Part shown: one piece after another, positions 58,373 to 64,000 of the stretch | How positions within the stretch are numbered: the first letter of the stretch is position 1 | Layout: every line of letters begins with the position of its first letter | From: Marmoricola sp. | GTDB taxonomy: Bacteria > Actinomycetota > Actinomycetes > Propionibacteriales > Nocardioidaceae | NCBI GenBank assembly: GCA_025964775.1 | Contig: JAOPYE010000040.1 | Location: 327,916-391,915, forward strand | DNA length: 64,000 nt | Direction: 5' to 3' | Notes under the pieces: generated by a model | What the model was told of the DNA's origin: nothing | Database searches by the model: none | What the model saw: only the letters and a program-made list of their open reading frames with translations | Position numbers and translations under genes: made by a program

Positions 58373-59386
58373 TCAGACCGCCGGGCGCAGGGGCTCGTAG
58401 ATCCCGACGAGCTCAGCGACCGCATCGGCCCAGGTGCGGCCGCTGATCGAACCGCGGGCGCGGGCGGCGATCTCGGCGCGGCCGGGCGCGTCGCCGGCGA
58501 GCTTCGTGATCGCTGCTGTCAGCGCACCGGCTCCGAACGAGGTCGGGACCAGCACGCCGTTGACACCGTCCTCGATCACCTCCTTGGCGGCACCGGTGGC
58601 GAAGGCGACGACCGGGACTCCGCTGGCGAGCGCCTTGCGTACGGCGCACAGGCTCGCGTCGCCCTTGCGCGGCTGCACCAGGACGTCGAGCGAGGCGATC
58701 GCGCGGGCCAGCTCGAGACCGGTCGCGTCCCCGACGATCTTGGCGCCGGCCTGCTTCAGGGTCGGGGTCCCTGAGCCGCAGCCGAGGACGACGAGGCGGA
58801 CACCCTCGAGGGCGGCCACCTTCGCCAGCCGGCGTACGGCCTTGGAGGTCGGCGGCCCGACGTGCCCGACGTACCCGACGATGGTCAGCGGTCCGCCGGC
58901 CTTGCCGACCCGGGCCCACTTGTCGTGCAGCTCGGCCGATCGCAGTCCCGGGTGGTGCTCGTCGGTGCGCACCCCCGGCTGCCAGACCTGGGCGTGGATG
59001 CCGGCAGTGCCGAGCACCTTCGCACTCGACTGGCTGCTGGCCAGCACCGTCCCCACGCGCGGGTGCAGGGGAGTGGGATCGAGCACGACCATCGGTACGC
59101 CGGCCGGCTCGAGGGCGCGCAGGGCGGCAGCTCCCATGGCGCGCGGCGAGATGAACTGGATCACGTCCGGGGCGAACTCGTGCGCGGCCGTCCGGATCGC
59201 CGCCAACGGGAACAACGTGCGGGTCCGCTCGACCTGGGCGTTGCGGTAGGTGCTGCTCCCGACCGAGGTGGTGAGGACCCGGAGTTCGTGACCCGCGGCA
59301 AGCAGGGCGTCGCAGATGTGCCGCGCGGACTCGGCCACCGGATCGGCCGCCGGGGCGAACGTCTCGGTCACCAGGAGGATCCTCAT
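58373..59386 (-). CDS. Glycosyltransferase, GT4-like (GT-B fold)
   Basis: A 337-residue enzyme; MRILLVTETFAPAADPVAES is the N-terminal Rossmann start, and FPLAAIRTAAHEFAPDVIQF is typical of GT4. In the C-terminal half GPLTIVGYVGHVGPPTSKAV and RKGDASLCAVRKALASGVPVVAF form the donor site, although the usual E-x7-E pattern is altered (first Glu absent). The sugar and acceptor are unknown. Convergent with the membrane gene at 57648 (14 bases apart). Confidence 0.82.
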   Translation of the reverse strand: MRILLVTETFAPAADPVAESARHICDALLAAGHELRVLTTSVGSSTYRNAQVERTRTLFPLAAIRTAAHEFAPDVIQFISPRAMGAAALRALEPAGVPMVVLDPTPLHPRVGTVLASSQSSAKVLGTAGIHAQVWQPGVRTDEHHPGLRSAELHDKWARVGKAGGPLTIVGYVGHVGPPTSKAVRRLAKVAALEGVRLVVLGCGSGTPTLKQAGAKIVGDATGLELARAIASLDVLVQPRKGDASLCAVRKALASGVPVVAFATGAAKEVIEDGVNGVLVPTSFGAGALTAAITKLAGDAPGRAEIAARARGSISGRTWADAVAELVGIYEPLRPAV

Positions 59387-59527
59387 GCTTCGATGGTGAC
59401 CCTCGTAACGTCGTGAATCGTGAACGCTGGGTGAGAGTCGTGTGAACGCCGATCGGGATCGACTGAGACATCTCACACACGCGCATCGCGTGGTCGGCCC
59501 CTGCGCAGGGCATTTATCCTGCGAAGC

Positions 59528-61321
59528 ATGACCTCACCGCCTGTCGCTGTGCCCGAGGAGGCGTCTGCCGTGGCTCTCGCCTCCGGCCCGGAGCACACCC
59601 GCGCCGACTGGGAGAAGAGCGCCGCTGCGGTTCTCCGCAAGTCCGGCCGCCTGACCGAGGACGACGCCGACTCCGAGGTCTGGACGAAGCTGACCCGGCG
59701 CACCCTGGACGACATCGAGATCACGCCCCTGGGCACGCCCGCCCTGATCGAGGACCTGAGCACGACCGGACGGCCGGATCGGGTCGGCGACTGGGATGTC
59801 CGTGCCTGGTTCGCCGACCCGGACGCCCCGGCCACGGCAGCCGACGTCCTGACCGACCTCGAGTGCGGCGTGACCTCGGTCTGGCTCCAGCTCGGCGACG
59901 GCGGCGTCGCGGTGTCCGAGCTCGGTGCGGTCCTGAAGAACGTGCTGCTCGACGTCGCTCCGGTGGTGCTGGAGGCTCCACGCGACCCGCTCGGAGCCGC
60001 TCGGGCCTTCGCAACCCTGGCCGACGGCACCACTCTGACTCCGGGCACGAACCTGGGTGTCGACCCGATCGGCGCGGGTCTGCGGACCGGCAGCAGCGGG
60101 GCCGACCTGAGCCAGGTCGCCCAGGCAGCCACGATCGCGCTCGAGATCGGTGCGCTGGCCGCAGTCGTCGACGCCACCGCGGTGCACGACCTCGGCGCCT
60201 CCGACGCCCAGGAGCTCGGCTACTCGCTGGCCGTGGGCGCGACCTACCTGCGCACGCTTGCGGCCGCCGGCCACGACGTCGCGCGGGCTGCGGCGCTGCT
60301 CGAGTTCCGGTACGCCGCCACCGACGAGCAGTTCCCGACCATTGCCAAGTTCCGGGCCGCCCGCCGCCTGTGGGCTCGCGTCCTCGAGCTGAGCGGCGTC
60401 GCTGCCGACGGCCGTGGCCAGCGCCAGCACGCGGTGACGTCCCGGCCGATGATGAGCAAGTACGACCCCTGGGTGAACATGCTGCGCACGACCGTCGCCT
60501 CGTTCTCCGCGGGTGTCGGTGGCGCCGATGCGGTCACGGTGCTGCCCTTCGACGTCTCCCTCGGCCTTCCGGACGCGTTCAGCCGACGGATCGCCCGCAA
60601 CACCTCCTCGTTGCTGATCTCGGAGGCCCACGTGGCCAAGGTCACCGACCCGGCCGGTGGATCGTTCGCCGTCGAGAAGCTGACCGACGACCTCGCCGCT
60701 GCCGGCTGGGCCGAGTTCGGCCGGATCGAGGAGGCCGGCGGGATCGTCGCCGCGCTCACCGACAGCTCGTTCGGCGACCGGATCGCTGCGGTCGTGCAGG
60801 CCCGCGACCTCGAGGTTGCCCGGCGCAAACGTCCGATCACTGGGCTCACCGAGTTCCCCAACCTCGACGAGGTCCTGCCCGGGCGCAAGGCCTACCCGGC
60901 CGGCGCACCCGTGGTACGGCGCTACGGGCATGCCTTCGAGGCGCTCCGCGACGCCCCGTCCGGGACGGTGTTCCTGGCAACCATGGGGACCGTGGCAGCA
61001 CACACCGCTCGTGCGACGTTCGCCAGCAACCTGTTCGCTGCCGGCGGCATCGGATGCGTCAACCCGGGTCGCAACGACGACGCCGAGGCCGTGCTCGCGG
61101 CGTACCGGGGTCCGGACGGCGGCCAGGCGGTGGTCTGCCTGACCGGAGCCGACAAGGCGTACGCAGCGTGGGGTGCCGAGCTGGTCGCCGGGCTCCGTGC
61201 CGCCGGGGCGCAGTGGGTGATCCTCGCGGGCAAGCCTATCGACGGCATCGAGGTCGACGACACCTGCGCGATGGGCGTGGATGCGCTGGCGTTCCTCAAC
61301 CGGACCAGGGAGAAGGTCTGA
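59528..61321 (+). CDS. mutA: Methylmalonyl-CoA mutase, small (beta) subunit
   Basis: A 597-residue subunit of the heterodimeric B12 enzyme that converts methylmalonyl-CoA to succinyl-CoA. It has the mutase TIM-barrel segments ([38 protein letters not shown]) and the C-terminal Rossmann domain, but that domain has lost DxHxxG, as expected of the non-catalytic subunit. Its stop overlaps the mutB start by one base. The set is mutA-mutB-meaB, fed by propionyl-CoA from odd-chain fatty acids or amino acids. Confidence 0.95.
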   Translation: MTSPPVAVPEEASAVALASGPEHTRADWEKSAAAVLRKSGRLTEDDADSEVWTKLTRRTLDDIEITPLGTPALIEDLSTTGRPDRVGDWDVRAWFADPDAPATAADVLTDLECGVTSVWLQLGDGGVAVSELGAVLKNVLLDVAPVVLEAPRDPLGAARAFATLADGTTLTPGTNLGVDPIGAGLRTGSSGADLSQVAQAATIALEIGALAAVVDATAVHDLGASDAQELGYSLAVGATYLRTLAAAGHDVARAAALLEFRYAATDEQFPTIAKFRAARRLWARVLELSGVAADGRGQRQHAVTSRPMMSKYDPWVNMLRTTVASFSAGVGGADAVTVLPFDVSLGLPDAFSRRIARNTSSLLISEAHVAKVTDPAGGSFAVEKLTDDLAAAGWAEFGRIEEAGGIVAALTDSSFGDRIAAVVQARDLEVARRKRPITGLTEFPNLDEVLPGRKAYPAGAPVVRRYGHAFEALRDAPSGTVFLATMGTVAAHTARATFASNLFAAGGIGCVNPGRNDDAEAVLAAYRGPDGGQAVVCLTGADKAYAAWGAELVAGLRAAGAQWVILAGKPIDGIEVDDTCAMGVDALAFLNRTREKV

Positions 61322-63495
61322 TGAGCGTTCCGGAGAGCTTCGCGGGCCTGGAGCTGGCTCCCTCGGTGGTTGAGGAGGTTGCGCAGCAACCGTCTCGAAA
61401 CCAGTTTGCCGAGGCGTGGGAAGCGCCCGAGGGAATCTCGGTGCTGCCGGTCTACGGGCCCGAGCACCTCGAGGGCCTCGACGCGCTCGACACCTACCCG
61501 GGGCTGAGCCCGTTCCTGCGCGGCCCGTACCCGACGATGTACACGACCCAGCCCTGGACCGTGCGCCAGTACGCCGGCTTCTCCACCGCCGAGGAGTCCA
61601 ACGCGTTCTACCGCCGCAACCTCGCAGCGGGCCAGAAGGGCCTCTCGGTCGCGTTCGACCTGGCCACCCACCGCGGTTACGACTCCGACCACCCGCGGGT
61701 GCGCGGGGACGTCGGCATGGCCGGCGTGGCGATCGACTCGATCTACGACACCCGCGTGCTCTTCGAGGGCATCCCGCTCGACGAGATGTCGGTGTCGATG
61801 ACCATGAACGGCGCGGTCCTGCCGGTCCTCGCCCTCTACATCGCCGCGGCCGAGGAGCAGGGGGTGAAGCCGGAGCAGCTCACGGGGACCATCCAGAACG
61901 ACATCCTCAAGGAGTTCATGGTCCGCAACACCTACATCTACCCGCCTGCGCCGAGCATGCGGATCATCTCCGACATCTTCGCCTACACCGCGCAGAAGAT
62001 GCCGCGCTTCAACTCGATCTCGATCTCCGGGTACCACATCCAGGAGGCCGGGGCGACGAACGACCTCGAGCTGGCCTACACGCTGGCCGACGGTGTCGAG
62101 TACATCCGCGCCGGACTCGATGCCGGCATCGACATCGATGCGTTCGCCCCGCGTCTGAGCTTCTTCTGGGCGATCGGGATGAACTTCTACATGGAGATCG
62201 CCAAGATGCGCGCCGCCCGCGCGCTCTGGGCCCGACTGGTCGCCGACTTCAACCCGACGAACCCGAAGTCGCTCTCCCTGCGCACGCACAGCCAGACCTC
62301 GGGGTGGTCGCTGACCGCGCAGGACGTGTTCAACAACGTGCAGCGCACCTGCATCGAGGCGATGGCGGCCACGCAGGGTCACACCCAGTCGTTGCACACT
62401 AACGCGCTGGACGAGGCGATCGCGTTGCCGACCGACTTCTCCGCCAGGATCGCCCGCAACACCCAGCTCCTGCTGCAGCAGGAGTCCGGCACCACCGGGA
62501 CGATCGATCCGTGGGCCGGTTCGTACTACGTCGAGAAGCTGACCCACGACCTCGCCAACCGGGCCTGGGCGCACATCGGTGAGGCCGAGGCTGCCGGCGG
62601 CATGGCGAAGGCGATCGAGCAGGGCATCCCGAAGCTGCGCATCGAGGAAGCCGCTGCCCGGACCCAGGCGCGCCTGGACTCCGGCGCCCAGAAGCTGATC
62701 GGCGTCAACACCTACCGCCTCGCCGACGAGGACAAGCTCGACGTCCTCTCGATCGACAACAACGAGGTCTACAAGCAGCAGGTCGCCAAGCTCGAGCGGC
62801 TGCGTGCGGAGCGCAACGCCGATGACGTCCAGCGCACCCTCGACGCGCTGACCGCCTCGGCCGAGCGCGGTGCCGCGAAGGGTTCCCTGGACGGCAACCT
62901 TCTCGCCCTGGCCGTCGACGCCGCTCGGGCGAAGGCAACCGTCGGGGAGATCTCGGACGCCCTGGAGAAGGTGTACGGGCGTCACCAGGCCGTGATCCGT
63001 ACGATCTCGGGGGTGTACAAGAGAGAGTCCGGTTCGAACGAGGCCGTGCAGGCCGTGATCGCCGCTGCGGACAAGTTCGCCGAGGACGAGGGCCGTCGAC
63101 CGCGCATCCTGGTGGCCAAGATGGGTCAGGACGGCCACGACCGCGGTCAGAAGGTCATCGTCACCGCGTTCGCCGATCTCGGTTTCGACGTCGACGTGGG
63201 TCCCCTGTTCGCAACCCCCGAAGAGGTCGCTCAGCAAGCGGTCGACGCCGATGTGCACCTCGTCGGCGTGAACTCGCTGGCAGCCGGACACCTCACCCTG
63301 GTCCCGGCGCTGAAGAAGGCGCTGGCCGACCTCGGACGCGACGACATCATGGTCGTGGTCGGTGGCGTCATCCCGCCCGACGACGTACCGAGGCTGCTGG
63401 AGATGGGCGCGGCTGCCGTGTTCCCGCCGGGAACGGTGATCGCAGATTCCGCGCTCGAGCTGCTCGCCAAGCTCACCGAACGGCTCGGTCACTGA
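61321..63495 (+). CDS. mutB: Methylmalonyl-CoA mutase, large (alpha) subunit
   Basis: A 724-residue catalytic subunit. [15 protein letters not shown] contains the substrate-binding Tyr; [21 protein letters not shown] and [28 protein letters not shown] and [14 protein letters not shown] form the active-site barrel. The cobalamin domain has the base-off motif in [10 protein letters not shown] (D604, H606, G609). A palindromic repeat is read in frame at residues 15-27 ([13 protein letters not shown]) in the N-terminal arm that wraps the partner. The start ATG overlaps the mutA stop. Confidence 0.97.
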   Translation: MSVPESFAGLELAPSVVEEVAQQPSRNQFAEAWEAPEGISVLPVYGPEHLEGLDALDTYPGLSPFLRGPYPTMYTTQPWTVRQYAGFSTAEESNAFYRRNLAAGQKGLSVAFDLATHRGYDSDHPRVRGDVGMAGVAIDSIYDTRVLFEGIPLDEMSVSMTMNGAVLPVLALYIAAAEEQGVKPEQLTGTIQNDILKEFMVRNTYIYPPAPSMRIISDIFAYTAQKMPRFNSISISGYHIQEAGATNDLELAYTLADGVEYIRAGLDAGIDIDAFAPRLSFFWAIGMNFYMEIAKMRAARALWARLVADFNPTNPKSLSLRTHSQTSGWSLTAQDVFNNVQRTCIEAMAATQGHTQSLHTNALDEAIALPTDFSARIARNTQLLLQQESGTTGTIDPWAGSYYVEKLTHDLANRAWAHIGEAEAAGGMAKAIEQGIPKLRIEEAAARTQARLDSGAQKLIGVNTYRLADEDKLDVLSIDNNEVYKQQVAKLERLRAERNADDVQRTLDALTASAERGAAKGSLDGNLLALAVDAARAKATVGEISDALEKVYGRHQAVIRTISGVYKRESGSNEAVQAVIAAADKFAEDEGRRPRILVAKMGQDGHDRGQKVIVTAFADLGFDVDVGPLFATPEEVAQQAVDADVHLVGVNSLAAGHLTLVPALKKALADLGRDDIMVVVGGVIPPDDVPRLLEMGAAAVFPPGTVIADSALELLAKLTERLGH
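61365..61402 (+). repeat. Long palindromic repeat, GGTTGC/GCAACC stem, in mutB
   Basis: A full copy, identical in arms and stem to those in nrdJ (645) and at 19051. It is read in the same frame as in nrdJ, giving [12 protein letters not shown] near the MutB N-terminus. Confidence 0.92.
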
Positions 63496-63496
63496 C

Positions 63497-64000
63497 TTGG
63501 ACCCGAAGTCCGGGACCGACGTCGCTGGACTCGTCACGGGGATCCGCGAAGGAAACCGTACGGCGGTCAGCCGCGCCATCACGCTGGTGGAGAGCTCGCG
63601 TGCCGACCACAGGGTTGCCGCCCGCGAGCTGCTGACGGAGCTCTCCGGAGGCACCCCGACCAGCACGGTACGCGTCGGCATCTCCGGCGTGCCGGGGGTC
63701 GGGAAGTCGACGTTCATCGAGGCGCTGGGCACCTACCTGACCTCGACCGGCCTCAGGGTCGGCGTGCTCGCGGTCGACCCGTCGAGCGTGCGCACAGGGG
63801 GATCGGTGCTCGGCGACAAGACCCGGATGGCCACCCTCGCAGCCGACCCGAACGCGTACATCCGCCCGAGCCCGTCGGCGGGCACGCTCGGCGGTGTCGC
63901 CCGGACGACGACCCAGGCGATGCTGGTCCTCGAAGCAGCCGGGTACGACGTCGTGCTCGTCGAGACCGTCGGCGTCGGTCAGTCCGAGATCACGGTGGCG
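63497..64000 (+). CDS. meaB: Methylmalonyl-CoA mutase-associated GTPase MeaB, N-terminal part
   Basis: The frame starts at a TTG ([20 protein letters not shown]) one base after the mutB stop and is cut by the window end, showing 168 residues. [16 protein letters not shown] is the P-loop; [19 protein letters not shown] and [13 protein letters not shown] are the MeaB/ArgK signatures, and [14 protein letters not shown] is the G3 region. MeaB is the GTPase chaperone that guards and reloads the mutase with adenosylcobalamin. Confidence 0.94.
   Translation, partial: MDPKSGTDVAGLVTGIREGNRTAVSRAITLVESSRADHRVAARELLTELSGGTPTSTVRVGISGVPGVGKSTFIEALGTYLTSTGLRVGVLAVDPSSVRTGGSVLGDKTRMATLAADPNAYIRPSPSAGTLGGVARTTTQAMLVLEAAGYDVVLVETVGVGQSEITVA

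Noticed and set aside
59863..61320. N-terminal extension of the mutB frame back into mutA
   Set aside because: The extra 486 residues are an Arg/Gly-rich shadow of mutA; the ATG at 61321 overlaps the mutA stop and starts a normal MutB.

Overview
The window is typical high-GC actinobacterial chromosome. Its gene order and content fit the family Nocardioidaceae (Nocardioides-like): DUF222/HNH genes with an SOS box, a cobalamin-dependent ribonucleotide reductase, monomeric isocitrate dehydrogenase, and the block pcrA - M23 peptidase - B12-binding protein - sucCD - DUF6350 - purN - purH - folD - DUF3017 - mdh. No rRNA, tRNA, CRISPR array, integrase or transposase was seen. The genus is inference; no database was searched.

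Layout. 1-890: 3' end of nrdJ. 950-4270: a stretch that looks lower in GC by eye, with a RecB-like PD-(D/E)XK nuclease, a decayed NERD gene and an HNH restriction-type endonuclease, i.e. a small defence-like or acquired island. 4273-7883: secreted lipase, two TetR regulators, and a DUF222/HNH gene behind a perfect LexA box. 7969-12930: a membrane glycosyltransferase, two lipoproteins (beta-propeller, kelch) and a lone class I HMG-CoA reductase. 12999-15336: a membrane protein with a degenerate NERD-like domain, a hypothetical, and a small protein with Ser at every third residue. 15366-18021: an ECF42-type sigma factor, its DGPF partner and an alpha/beta hydrolase, with two matching promoter motifs. 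18037-21271: small metabolic and membrane genes. 21350-27672: pcrA, M23 peptidase, B12-binding protein, sucCD. 27749-33772: an accessory insertion with a TetR regulator and two matching operators, an FAD oxidoreductase, kynureninase and a membrane-tethered sigma-like protein. 33953-40704: DUF6350, purN, ZTP riboswitch, purH, folD, DUF3017, a Gfo/Idh oxidoreductase and convergent mdh. 40807-44087: katG-furA and an aquaporin. 44237-50323: icd, GNAT, trpS, 2H phosphoesterase, CAP protein. 50399-57636: two complete succinate dehydrogenases back to back. 57648-59386: a membrane protein and a glycosyltransferase. 59528-64000: mutA-mutB-meaB.

The metabolic core hangs together. MutAB/MeaB convert methylmalonyl-CoA to succinyl-CoA, SucCD convert it to succinate, the two SDHs oxidise succinate, and Mdh and Icd supply the rest of the TCA cycle. 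NrdJ, MutB and the small protein at 25052 all use cobalamin.

The strongest non-gene signal is a dispersed family of short imperfect palindromes with conserved outer arms (GGTGGTTGAGGA ... GTCTCGAAACC) around a central stem that differs between copies yet stays self-complementary. Copies lie between convergent genes, supply the stop codon of three genes, and are read through in frame inside nrdJ and mutB as [12 protein letters not shown]. Shorter relatives lie in nrdJ, a glycosyltransferase and an sdhA. Two further large inverted-repeat structures occupy the pcrA/M23 and Gfo-Idh/mdh junctions.
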